Source: Drechslerella dactyloides
Taxonomy: Eukaryota > Ascomycota > Orbiliomycetes > Orbiliales > Orbiliaceae
DNA: 64,000 bases
Reading direction: 5' to 3'
Assembly (NCBI GenBank): GCA_020064725.1
Contig: JAGTWJ010000010.1
Span: 1,364,001 to 1,428,000 of the forward strand
Shown one piece after another: positions 47,519-57,845 of this stretch. Position 1 is the first letter of the stretch. Each line of letters begins with the position of its first letter. Both the position numbers and the translations under genes were made by a program. The notes below the pieces were generated by a model. That model was not told the DNA's origin and searched no databases. It saw only the letters and a program-made list of their open reading frames with translations.

Positions 47519-49634
47519 ATGTCCGCCCCGTCCTCCTCCGATCCGCCAAAGACCCCCTCCACCGGCGCCCCCAAACGCGGCGGCGTCAGCGCCCTGCTCG
47601 CCAAGTTTGAGCAGGGCGGCGGCTCGCCCGGCGGTTCCGGCTCCGGCTCGTCGACGCCCGAGCCTGCGTTCCGGCCAAAGCCCATTGGCCGTGTCAAGAC
47701 GAACTTTGTCGCCGTCACCGACGCCGCCGGCGTGGTCGGCCTGCGGAAGGCTGAGAACGGCGATCTCTCGCCGCTGAAGGGGCCCGGGACACCCACCAAG
47801 TTTGGCGGCTTCGGCGGTCCGTTCGGAGACGGGGGGCCTAGGACTCCCAAGCTGGAGAGCGGCGCAGCGGAGGGCGTCAACGGGAAGAAGGTGGAGGAGG
47901 CGCCGGTAGCAACGCCAGCAGCGAAGGAGGAAACCAAACCTGCCGTGGAGGAAAAGCCGGAGTCGAGCACCAGCACTAGCACACCGGAGAAGGAAGCACC
48001 CGCTGAGCCCGAGCCAGCTGCTCCGGAGCCGGTACCCGAGAAGGACGATGTCCCGGACGTAGAGGAGGTCGCTGTAAAGGAGGAGGAGCAGGAGGAGGAG
48101 GTTAAAGAAGCACCGGTCGAGCCGGCTCCAGTTGAGGGTAGGTAGTCAAACTCAAAACCACGTGGCCGAGAAGTTTATATTGACAGACGCGCTTGCAGAA
48201 CCGATACCGCAAGCTGAGCCGGTCGAAGAGCCAGCTCCAGCTCCAGCTCCAGCTCCAGCTCCAGAAGCTGAAGCTGAAGCTGAAGCTGGGCCGGAGTCAC
48301 CGCCGCAAGATGCTGAAGTCAAAGCGAACGGAGATCCACTACCAGACACGCAATCGGAAGACACCGCTGTCGAACCGGAGGCCGTCGTCGAGGACGTCAA
48401 GGACGACGAACCCGTCGAACCGCCCAAGGAGGAACTACCAGCTGAAGAAATCGAGCCAGCGGTAGAAGAGCCCGCTGCGGAACCGGCTGAGGAACCCGTC
48501 GAGGCTGCAGTTCCCGAGATTGCGGAACAGCAGCTCGAGACGCCAATCGCCGTCAACGTCCAACCGCCGACACCAGTCAATGCAAAGACGCCGAAAACCC
48601 CCACGACACCCAGCCGGAATACAGCCACCAAAACGGCCCGGCCGACAGCCTCGAGCTCGAAGGCCGCCGAGAAGAAGCCAGCCACCACCAGACAGGCGGA
48701 ACCGAAGCCCACCACCAGCAGAGCTGCCGAGTCCAAGTTACCCACCAAGCCGACAGAAAGCAGAGCGATTCCCAAGCCGACCACCTCTGCAACCACAAAA
48801 TCGCGGATACCAGCCTCGACGACACGGACGGGCGCATCGGCGGCGAAGACGCACACCAGCAAACACAGCACCTCCTCCGCATCGGCAAAGTCGACAGCCC
48901 ACTCGCGGACGACCCCCGCACCCCCAGCGGACGATGCCGAACACACCGAACCCCACCGGCAGGGCGAAAGCTCCACCCGCCCCGCCGAAACCTCCCCGAA
49001 CGGCAAGTCGCGCCCTGCCGCCACCCGCCCTCCGAGCAACGCCTCGAGAGCGACCACCAAGCCGGCTACAGTCCCCATCCAAGCCCGCTCCACCGCGTAC
49101 GGCCCCACGGCCTCCTCTTCGAGCAAGCTACCCACCACCACCCTCGCCGCGCCACCAACCAAGCCGATAGCCCGCGCGAAAACCCCAAGCCGGCTGACCG
49201 CACAGCCCCTCCACCAACGCCCCGGCTCGCGCGTCGCCGGCGCCAAATCCCCCTCCGTCTCCCCCACACGCGCCGAGCACCGCCTGCGCTCACACTCCCG
49301 CGCCTCAATGGCGTCCGAGTCCACCGTCCGCCCGAAGCCGACACACATCGACCCCAACTTCCTCGCGCGGCTGTCCCGACCGACGGCCAGCAGCGCATCC
49401 AAGGTTGTCGAGAAGCGCGTGACGTCGCCACCGGCCCCATCGGTGACGAAGAAGCTGAGCTCGTCGCAGCGGTCGCGCAAGACGGACGACGACCAGGCGA
49501 GCAACTCGACGCGGGCGAGCATCGACCAGGAGCGTCCGCCTGTATTCGAGGACAACGGCCCGAACGAGCACCATGAGGTCGCGCCGGACCTGAGCGAGAA
49601 CCACACCACAACGACGACAGCGCTGCAGTCGTAG
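47519..49634 (+). CDS. Pro/Ala/Ser-rich disordered protein, unknown function
   Basis: Exons 47519-48137 and 48187-49634 (49-base intron, GTAGGT donor, TTGACAG acceptor) give 688 residues. The start MSAPSSSDPPK is the only ATG in the frame; the open frame continues upstream without ATG, so it is probably leader. Near the N-terminus are two ordered-looking pieces, VSALLAKFEQ (about 22) and IGRVKTNFVAV (about 62), resembling short linear motifs repeated in some fungal cytoskeleton-linked scaffold proteins, though I cannot name a family. A highly acidic Glu/Ala/Pro zone surrounds the splice site and includes runs of alternating AP and EA residues. The C-terminal 350 residues are Thr/Ser/Pro/Lys-rich and basic. 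No signal peptide, membrane segment or coiled coil is evident. A long reverse-strand frame over exon 2 is a composition shadow. Confidence 0.7.
48228..48288 (+). repeat. In-frame GCTCCA and GAAGCT hexanucleotide repeats
   Basis: A run of (CCAGCT)n followed by (GAAGCT)n codes APAPAPAPAP then EAEAEAEA in the Pro/Ala-rich protein. It is a likely hypervariable length site among strains. Confidence 0.75.
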
Positions 49635-50349
49635 CCTTGTGTGGGACTTTTTTTTTTGTCAGGTCGTAGTCGAGTCGTAATTTAATGGGTATGAGAGTAC
49701 AGCGATGCATGCGTGCCAACTTCGTTTTATATATATTAGCTACCAACTTTTTTTCCCTTTATTATCCTTCTTTTTTTTTAAGTATTTTTTTTAACTGGAT
49801 CAACTTTTGATAATTCGCATCTGCATGGAATCTTTCTTTTTGTATACTCTTTTCAAGTAGGATTATTTTATTGATATTGTGGTATTGACGCTGGTGATTA
49901 ATTATACTACTTGCTGGTGCTCATTTGACCATTCTCTCGTTCGATTACCTATTTCTTCTGTTGATTTCCTACAAGTGCCGGTTGAAGTCGCCTTCGGCCG
50001 AGTACGCGTCTAAGATTTCGAGGTTGTGGCATTTCGTTATATGTGCAGCCGGTTATTACCATTTCCTGTCCGGAAAAAATATACATTCATGTGGGCCGGA
50101 AGCTCGGTGGTTGATTCATGTCAAGACACTCTTCTCGATCGATCAAGCATGCATGTGAATTTATACGTTTAAACGTTTACGACAGCACAATGCGATGTTG
50201 CATGCTGGCTTTTCTTTGCCATGCATGGGTGAACTACGGAATCGATAGATTCGACGGCGAGAATGTATGTAGTATACAAATATATACAGCTATCAACTGA
50301 CTGATTTCATAGCGTAGCGTTTATGTAATGGAATATTATATTGACAGTG
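49635..50349. other. Convergent 3' flanks, T-rich
   Basis: The stretch lies between the plus-strand Pro/Ala-rich gene and the minus-strand small membrane protein, so it holds both 3' ends. T tracts occur at about 49648-49657, 49748-49755 and 49770-49778. No gene is supported. Confidence 0.5.
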
Positions 50350-50911
50350 TTAACTTTTCCGCGGATGCGAAGGCGGGCCGCTGATGGTGGACGGCATGAT
50401 GGTGTCGGCTTTGTCTTCGGGCGGTACGAGACGCCGGCGGTCCTCGCCGAGGTATACTATATATATATTCAATTCAATCAGTCTGAATACTTTACCGTAC
50501 AGCCTCTATCCAGTATCGTAGTCCGATACGACAGGCTATACGCATCTGTAAATGTAGATTTTTATTCATGTCGGGGTGGTAAGGAAGTGGTATACTGGAT
50601 ATGAGTATGTACGTACGGCGTTTGTAGACGAGGTAGCTGCTGACGATGGCAACGGGCAGCGCGACGATGAGCAGCGTGACTCTACATTCCACACGTCACA
50701 TTGCGCCATTACTCGTCAGCTTTTAGTGTATATGTACATATATACATTTATACAAGTGTATATATATGGAGAATGGGCGGTGGAGGACGTACTTGATGGC
50801 GGCGGGACGGTACTTTGCCGGCAGCTCGCCGGGAGTTCGTGGGATGGGAATGTCCGCTGGTTTGGGCTTGCTGGCGGGCGCTGGTGGGCGGCGGGGTGTC
50901 GGCGCCGGCAT
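50350..50911 (-). CDS. Small single-span membrane protein (three exons, 96 residues)
   Basis: Exons 50911-50793, 50681-50617 and 50456-50350 join in frame (GTACGT donors twice; TGTAG and TATAG acceptors) into 96 residues. The order is a Pro-rich N-tail (MPAPTPRRPPAPASKPKP), the stretch LPAKYRPAAIK, one hydrophobic helix (VTLLIVALPVAIVSSYLVY, about 41-59), then KRLYLGEDRRRLVPPED and a Ser/Pro-rich end. The run helix-Y-K-R-x-x-LGE resembles small uncharacterised membrane proteins found in many filamentous ascomycetes. The positive residues after the helix and the lack of a signal peptide fit a tail or inner-membrane anchor, perhaps mitochondrial, which is inference. No single exon is long enough to be obvious alone; agreement of three phases and a clean hydrophobic helix support the model. 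It is divergent from the methyltransferase gene. Confidence 0.75.
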
Positions 50912-51752
50912 GGTTGTGTGGATTGATGGATGGGAGTTGTGGATGGAGGTTTGAAGTTCAAGTTCGGGTATATGAGGTACCAGTACCGTGGATTTAGAGC
51001 TATGCCATCTAGCCGAATGTTTAGGTCTACAACCAAATCTCAACGTAACGTATCGGACACTGAGAATTCAGTGAAAAGCCACACTTGTATAGGCCATCAA
51101 CTTAACTAGCGGTATTCGCCGTATCGCCTTTCTCTACATTGAGCGTATTGACGACAAGTGTAATTTTCCACGCTGCGGAATCCAACACGCAACGCGTACG
51201 CAGCGTTGCTCGAAGTCAAAACTACCGCTATCAATGTCACCCTGTAGCACGAAATCTCAGGCACGAATCGATGATACAAATCAGTGTTCCGGTACTAGGA
51301 ACCATACTGACGATTCCCGAGCGGTTTACAATTGCAACCTGGGCCGGGGGACTAAGCTTACCCAAGTTTCGTGTCATATCCGGCCCTGGGAGCGGCTCGG
51401 TTCTGCAGTCGTGGCCCAGCCGTCTGCCGGCTACCAACAGCGGTGCATTGCGCGGGTGTAACTTTAAATCCACGCAAGCCACCTGAGCCTCGCCCGGCCC
51501 GAGTTCTCGAGGACCGATTCACTCCAATGATACCTAAACAGGGGCAGCTTAGTTCTGCAAGTCGAGCAACGGAAAACGTCGTTCGATTGCTTTTTCCCCA
51601 GCGTCCAGCGGCAACGATGCGCGCGTTGTGCGACCCGAATCCGTCTTTAGCGCTCCGACAAACTCCACCACGTCCATCCAATATCTCGTACCTCTCAACC
51701 ACGCCACTCGACTCGGAGTTCACCCTCATCCACCCACCCAATACCACCAGCA
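50912..51752. other. Divergent promoter region of two genes
   Basis: About 840 bases separate the start codons of the small membrane protein (minus) and the N-terminal methyltransferase (plus), so they may share control elements. Frames such as 51139-51486 are random-looking. No TATA box stands out near either start. Confidence 0.45.
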
Positions 51753-52855
51753 ATGGCCACCGACGCAGACCTCGCCTCGACGGCGGCAGCCACTCCCATC
51801 ACCGAAGAGTACGATCCGCTGCCCCCGCTCGCCGCAAAGCGCACACAGGATTACGGCGCCCAAATCGAATACTGGTCCAGCATCCCATCCACCGTCGACG
51901 GCATGCTCGGCGGCTACCCTCAGGTGTCCAGGGCCGATCTACAGCAGTCGTCGAACTTTTTGGCAAGGTTGAAGCCGCAGATGGGGGTGCCCGCCGACGG
52001 CGTCCGGCGGGGAGTCGACTGTGGGGCCGGGTGAGTACGTTCCCCCTCCACCCTCCACCCATCCATACATCCACCCATTCTTCTATACACCTATAGCTAT
52101 ACCTATACCTATATGAGTACCTGTGTGTGCAGCACGGCTAACCTGTGTTTTAATTTGTTAGAATCGGGCGCATAACGAAGGGCCTCCTCGCGAAGCACCT
52201 CGACGTAATAGACATCGTCGAACCCCTCCAAAAATTCACCGACGAACTCCTCCTCGCAAATGCAGACCTTCGTGCCGCCGGCCGCATCGGCGAAATCTAC
52301 AACGTCGGCCTCGAATCGTGGGACCCGCCCGCTGGGAAATACTGGCTGATCTGGAAGTACGTCCGTTCCTTTCACCTCACCCATCCGCACCCTTCACCTT
52401 CAATATGGATATATGTAATAGACTGGCCCCGAGACTATGGAATAGATAGATATGTATGGAGGCACTAACGTACCGTATGCAGTCAATGGTGCCTCAACCA
52501 CCTCACAGACGCAGACCTAACATCCTACCTCTCCCGCTGCGCCCGCGCGCTAACCCCCCACGGCCTAATAATCGTCAAGGAAAACAACGCCTCAACAATC
52601 TCCCCGTCACCCTCCCCGCCATCCTCCGACGCCGAAAACGAAAACGACGATCCCTTAACGTCATCACACGACATTTTCGACCCGGAAGACTGCAGCGTAA
52701 CCCGCACCGACGGGAAATTCCGCCGCATTTTTGCTCGGGCGGGACTGCTCGTTGTCAAAAGCGAGCTGCAGCGCGGGTTTCCCGAGCGGTTGAAGCTGTA
52801 CCCTGTGCGCATGTACGCTCTGCGGCCGGCTGAAGCGGCGGACGCGACGAGGTGA
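51753..52855 (+). CDS. Alpha-N-terminal protein methyltransferase (NTM1/Tae1-like)
   Basis: Exons 51753-52030, 52162-52356 and 52483-52855 encode 281 residues. The N-terminal part carries IEYWSSIPSTVDGMLGGY, a family hallmark. The SAM-binding loop VDCGAGIGRITKGLL (about 89-103) is formed across intron 1, and DIVEPLQKFTDELL provides the acidic ribose-binding end. LIWNQWCLNHLTDADL is formed across intron 2 and is the conserved substrate-binding segment of this family. The enzyme methylates the alpha-amino group of proteins whose processed N-terminus is X-Pro-Lys, classically ribosomal proteins, in cytosol or nucleus. A Ser/Asp/Glu-rich insertion (about 197-220, SPSPSPPSSDAENENDD) lies before the last strands and is longer than in yeast Tae1. 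Donors GTGAGT and GTACGT and acceptors TTAG and GCAG are standard, and all phases agree. Confidence 0.9.
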
Positions 52856-53752
52856 CGACCGCATGCGATACGTATCGCTGTATCCTATTATAGCATAGTA
52901 TAGTATAGTATACTGCGAGGCTGCGTCGGTAGGAAGGAAGGAGACAGATGGGTATGGTCTTGGATTTAGATTAGCTGGAGAAAGGAGGCATTTTCGGCGT
53001 TCGGATAGACGACGGTACGACCATATATATAAACACTAGATTCACATAAACCACATATACGCTACGTCTCATAATATTCCCCGGCCGGCCTTGGTTACAC
53101 AAGCCATATTGCACGTAACACATACCTTATACGCCGACGAATACACCAGCTGCTCGTCTCAATTCTACATTATATATAAGTATATCGTACATGAAACCCC
53201 CCCGCTCCACCAAAGCCATACCATACCGTACCAATCGATCGATCGCTCACCAATGTACGTACCCATGCATTATATACCAAACCATTATTTACCAAAACGA
53301 ACCTCATGTAAAACCAAAAGCCAAACACGAACCGGAAAAATAACAAAAAAACAATATAATAACGTAAATAAAGCCGCACTCTCATGCACCTACCCTTCGC
53401 AAGCTGCAAGCAAAGATACACCAAACAGTCTAGGTTGATACCCATCCGCTTTTATCCCACTCACCTCCGCCTACCCTCACCTCGGTAACATAGATAAGAT
53501 ACCGTCCGTCCGTCCGTCTTCGTCGCTCGGCTAGTCGCGGCGAAAATAGCATAGTCGACTGACGCCATCCGTGTGGTAATGAAGAATGTACAGGTCCAAT
53601 GTCTTATTAAAAATAATTGCTAGGAGTTCCCACTCCACGGTATATATCGCACGGTTAGAAGTTATAATGGACCTACACACATCACTCCTGTTAGCCGGTA
53701 CTTCCAAACTACTTGACTAAGATATAATGATGAAGAGTATTAACTGGTTGGG
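52856..53752. other. Convergent 3' flanks
   Basis: Lies between the plus-strand methyltransferase and the minus-strand fucosyltransferase-like gene. A short tandem of ATAGT units occurs at about 52895-52915, and the segment 53020-53450 is AT-rich with polyA-signal-like AATAAA-type sequence. No gene is supported. Confidence 0.5.
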
Positions 53753-55690
53753 TTATGGGGGATGACGCACCCAGTCCTCGAAGGGGCCGACCTCCATGTA
53801 CGGCGTCCGGCAGTCGACCCACACGCAGCGCAGCTCGTCGATCATGCGGTTCCAGCCGCTGCCGCGCGTGCCGAGAATGTACGGCGCCTCGATCGCGAAG
53901 AACAGCTGCTGCATCCACTCTGCAATCATTATTAGCATCACCGCCAGAATACGTTAGGAAGGGAGAGAGGGAGGGAGGGAAGGAACGTACTAATGGTCAT
54001 GTCGGTGCGGTTGCCAAACTTGTTGAGCTGCTCGACGGGCCCGCCGTTGATGCGGGGAATCTCGCTCCACATCCACGTCCAGTTCTGGTTGCTCGTCGTG
54101 TTCGGGCTGATCCACGCGTTGCCAATCGTCTTGGCCTCGTCCAGCACGCCCTGGTCCTCCGTGCTGATGAAGCACATCTTGTTCGCCATGATCATGTTCA
54201 TCGCCGCGAACTCCTCCGCGCGGTCAACGTACTTGCGGAACGGGATCAGCTCCATCTCGATACCCTTGTCGCCGTGGCGCACGTGCATGCTGAACGTGCC
54301 GTCCGGCATGGGGAACGGCACGGGCACGGAGACCGAGGTTCCTTGCTCGTTCATCTTGTAGGCTTTGTTGAGGTTGTCGTCCAGCCGGAACTCCTTCAGG
54401 CGGCGGAGGGCCGGCCCGTTCATGCGCATCATGTAGGCGGCCGCCTGCGTGCGCCACCAATACTTGATGGCGTCGTAGTGCATTTCCGGGAAGTGGTTCT
54501 TGAGCATCTGCCCGAAGAGCGGGGGCACGGCAGAGGTCGACATGTTGATATTCTCCGGGACCTTCCAGTAGCTGCGCAGCTTGATGCCGTTGCCGTCGTG
54601 CACGTCGCGCTTGCTCGAGCAGGAGCTGAACGGCTGGAAGATGCAGTCGAGCGAGCGCCGGCCGTCGGGCATGCATTCCTCCTCGAGAAAGTTCTTGCCG
54701 GGCGACGCCGAGTCGTCGTAGATGAGGATGCGGTTCAGGCGGATGGCGAGGCCGAGCACCCAGCCCGTGCCGTGCACGACGGTGCCCAGGCCGTTGCCGT
54801 CCCAGTTGTGGTGGAGGACGAGGAACTTGCGGTTCCGGCATTCCGATGGGTCCGGGTTTTGCCAGCGGTAGAGGAAATCCTGCGCGAACTTTGTGAACGG
54901 CGGCATGGCCTGCAGAACCGGTGTCACATTATATTAGCGTTTGGATACGATCGACGCGTGGCGCGCGTGAGGCGCGTGGGGAGGACGCACCGAGTCGTCC
55001 TGGTCCTGGACAAACTTGAGCCAATCTTGGGCCGATTCCAGCTCGTACATGCGCTTGAGGCGTGCTTGGCGCGTGCTGCCGGCGACGAGGTCCTTGAGGA
55101 CCTTCTGGTCGCCGTCGGTCAGGCTCTTCTGGTAGTCTTCGACGAGGCCGGCGTATCTCTCAAAGTCGCGGTTGATGATCGAGGTGGCGGCGGGGGCGGG
55201 TTTGGGGTCGCCCTCGTCGGGCGAAGGGGCGTCGGTTACGCCGGGGGCGGGACCGTCGCGGTAGACGGTGGCGGTGACGGTGACGTAGACGGGCTTCTCG
55301 CCGCTGCCGCTGCCGGGCGGCTTGCTGCTAACTTTGATTCCATCACCGAGGCCGAGGTCAGCACCAGAATCATCCGGGTCTAGCTCTTCGTAGGGGGGTT
55401 TCTCCGGCGGCGGCTGATTGTGGTCGTGCTTGTGGCTGCCGTCGAGGATGGGCGGGACGTGGCCTTGAATATAATCTCCGTGAGCATCGATGATGTGACC
55501 GGAGCCGGAGAGATTACCTATGGAGGATTCGCCGACGAGGCCGCCGGCGGAGAGGCGCCAGACGCTGAAGCATATGATGCACAGGGAGGCGAGGATGGCC
55601 AGCCGGCTGGACGCAGTCGATACGGTCGGTCAGCGGGGAGCCATCGGAGGGCAGCTTGGAGGGAAGGACTCACGCGATGTGTGCTGGCAT
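53753..55690 (-). CDS. Type II membrane fucosyltransferase-like protein (GT23/FUT8-like)
   Basis: Exons 55690-55674, 55606-54991, 54909-53991 and 53919-53753 give 572 residues. The first coding exon is 17 bases (MPAHIA) and joins a hydrophobic anchor, LAILASLCIICFSVW (about 8-22), preceded by a basic residue, the layout of Golgi type II glycosyltransferases. A Pro/Ser-rich stem follows to about 140. The catalytic part contains HHNWDGNGLGT (about 244-254), many cysteines, and MHVRHGDKGIEMELIPFRKY (about 419-438), matching the HxRxxDK donor-binding motif of alpha-1,6-fucosyltransferases. Near the end, ILGTRGSGWNRMIDEL fits the third conserved motif. It likely adds fucose or a related sugar to glycans in the Golgi, but the acceptor is unknown and fungi do not generally make mammalian-type core fucose, so the family call is by motif resemblance only. 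Splice phases agree throughout. Confidence 0.65.
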
Positions 55691-56617
55691 GGTGGGAGGC
55701 GAGCCCGACGCGACGGGCGGGCGAGGGCGAGGGCGAGGATGGCGATGCTGATAGGGGCCGGTAGCGAGGGTGAAGGCGGAAGGTACTCGCACACGAGACA
55801 CGAGGCGAGCCTGTCTCTCTGTGCCTGTCTGCCTCCTGTCTGTCCGTCTGTCCGTCCGTGTCCGTGAGCGTGTCGACTGCGGTGATGACGATGATGATGA
55901 TGGTGACGTCGAGATGTGTGTCGTGATGTCTGCTGGAGGTGGAGGAGAGGAAGAGAGAGAGGCCCCTGAGGATGCGGTTCTTTCGAGCAGCTGTGGGCCG
56001 ACGTCGACGGCGGTGCGAATGCCTTAATCTGATTTAATCTCCTGAGGCCCGCGTCTTGGCCTCCCGGCCGTTCCTTCCGTCGGCCACCAATCACAGCCCG
56101 CCGGCGGCCCTTGGCGGGCAAACCGCAGCTGGGCACCGATCCATTCTCGACGACTGCGATCCAATATCCTCGACTCCGTTACAGCGGGCAGCGCGGAGCT
56201 GCATTTCACCTGCAGCTGTCGTGCCTGCCGGCGTGCATTCCGGCGATGCAATTGGCATTCCGACGCGGTGTGTGCATTGCATCGCATTGCGTCGACGCGC
56301 CGTCCGGACGGGGCAGCTCGACCCATCGCGACTTCAACGTCATGATATCATATATCACAGCGGTTCACGGCGGTTTAAAGCTGGGCGTATAGATGTCGTC
56401 TACATTGTACAGTTTCAACTATGATCGTGACGCTTGATATCACGATATCTCGTATGGTACAGTGCCTAACTTTTGATTCCATTGACAGTCCAACAATGCA
56501 ATCCAACAGAAACATCGACGACATGCAGTATAAATAGCATACATCAATACATGCATACTTATGCATCATTCATCCCTCAACTCCGTCCCAGCATGTCTTA
56601 CGCATATACGTCCCCGC
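55691..56617. other. Upstream region of the fucosyltransferase-like gene and 3' flank of the dehydrogenase gene
   Basis: Both flanking genes are on the minus strand. Bases 55840-55860 hold a TGTCCGTC-type tandem and 55884-55905 a GATGATGATGATGATG-like run. No coding potential is supported. Confidence 0.5.
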
Positions 56618-57845
56618 TCAACAGCTCGTGTCGACGACGTACCGCCCGACAATCTGCCCCCCGTGCATCTTCTGATAGACCTCGTTCAACTGACTCAGCC
56701 CGACGACCTGGAACGGCGCCTGGATCAGCCCCTTCGAGTAGAACTCCAGCGCCTCAGCCGTGTCCTGCCGGTTCCCCACATAGCTGCCCTTGATCGTAAT
56801 CATCCGCGTCACGAAATCGAACACACCGGCCTTCAGGTACGCGTTCGCGGGTAGGCCGATGCACACGACCGTGCCCCGCGACCGCACGTACTCCGTCGCC
56901 TGCTGGAACGGCTTCTCGTTCACGGCGAGCAGCAGCACCGCGTGCGGTCCCAAGCCATCCGGCGTCGCCGCCTTGACCTCCGCGACGAGGTCCTTGCTCG
57001 TCATAAAGTCAACGTAGGCTGCCGCGCCGAGCGTCTTGCACGTCGCGCCCTTCTCCTCGCCGCCATCGATCGCGATCGCCTGCAGCCCCATCGCCTTTGC
57101 GTACTGCAGGGCGAGCGAGCCGAGACCGCCGCCCGCGCCGACGATGGCGATGTACTGGCCCGCGCGGATGCCTGACTCCTTGATGCCCTTGTAGACGGTG
57201 ATGCCCGCGCAGAGGACCGGCGCGACGGCCTTCAGGTCCGTGCCCTGCGGGATGCGCGCGACATGCGCGGCCTTGCCAATGGCGTACTGCTGGAACGTTC
57301 CGTCGACAGTGTACCTGCGTACCTCACCGTCAGCCATACCAATCTCCATATACCATATATCGGTGTCCAGGAATGCGAGAGGCGAGGAATGCATAGGTGA
57401 GAACGTACCCCGACAGCCGGGGCTCTCCGCACAGCGGCTCGTCCGCCTGCCGACAGAACCCACAGGCCATACAGCTGCCGTTGAGCCACTTGATCCCCGC
57501 CAGATCGCCCACCTTGAGATCCTTGACCAGCTCGCCGACGGCGACGACGACGCCCGCGCCCTCGTGCCCGCCGACCAGCGGCATCTTGACGGGCAGCGGC
57601 CAGTCGCCCATCATGGCGTGCAGGTCCGTGTGGCAGACGCCCGAGTACTTGATGTTGATGAGCACCTCGTCCGGGCCCGGCACCGGCACCGGTATCTGCT
57701 TGTACACGCAGGCTGCGTCCACCGTTCCTGTCAGCTAGATGTATGCAGTAGTCGAACAATCGAGGGAAATGGAATGCTCACGTCCGCCGGTCTTCTCAAC
57801 GACCATGGCCCACTGCTCCTTTGGAATAGTCCCGTTGGTTGCCAT
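56618..57845 (-). CDS. Zinc alcohol dehydrogenase, yeast ADH1 type
   Basis: Exons 57845-57782, 57727-57409 and 57314-56618 give 359 residues, close to the family length. The protein has the catalytic-zinc site GVCHTDLH and GGHEGAG, the structural-zinc cluster CMACGFCRQADEPLC, IKWLNGSCMACG, and the NAD-binding GAGGGLGSLALQYAKAMG followed by an acidic residue (AIDGGEEK), which favours NAD over NADP. It ends GQIVGRYVVDTSC like yeast Adh1. In fungi such tetrameric cytosolic enzymes interconvert acetaldehyde and ethanol. Intron 1 (GTGAGC/ACAG) and intron 2 (GTACGT/GCAG) restore VEKTGG-R-TVDAACVY and LSG-YTVDGTFQQY. The N-tail MATNGTIPKEQWAMV is typical of cytosolic forms, with no targeting signal. 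It is most likely an adh1-type paralogue, but which one cannot be told without a genome-wide comparison. Confidence 0.93.

Noticed and set aside
48152..49609. Long minus-strand frame of 485 residues
   Set aside because: It lies opposite the Pro/Ala-rich exon, and its Ser/Ala/Gly composition is what the reverse complement of that exon gives. No splice or domain evidence supports it.
53755..55383. Plus-strand frame of 542 residues
   Set aside because: It is antisense to the fucosyltransferase-like gene, whose splice sites, anchor and motifs are convincing. The antisense product is Arg/Val/His-rich and domainless.
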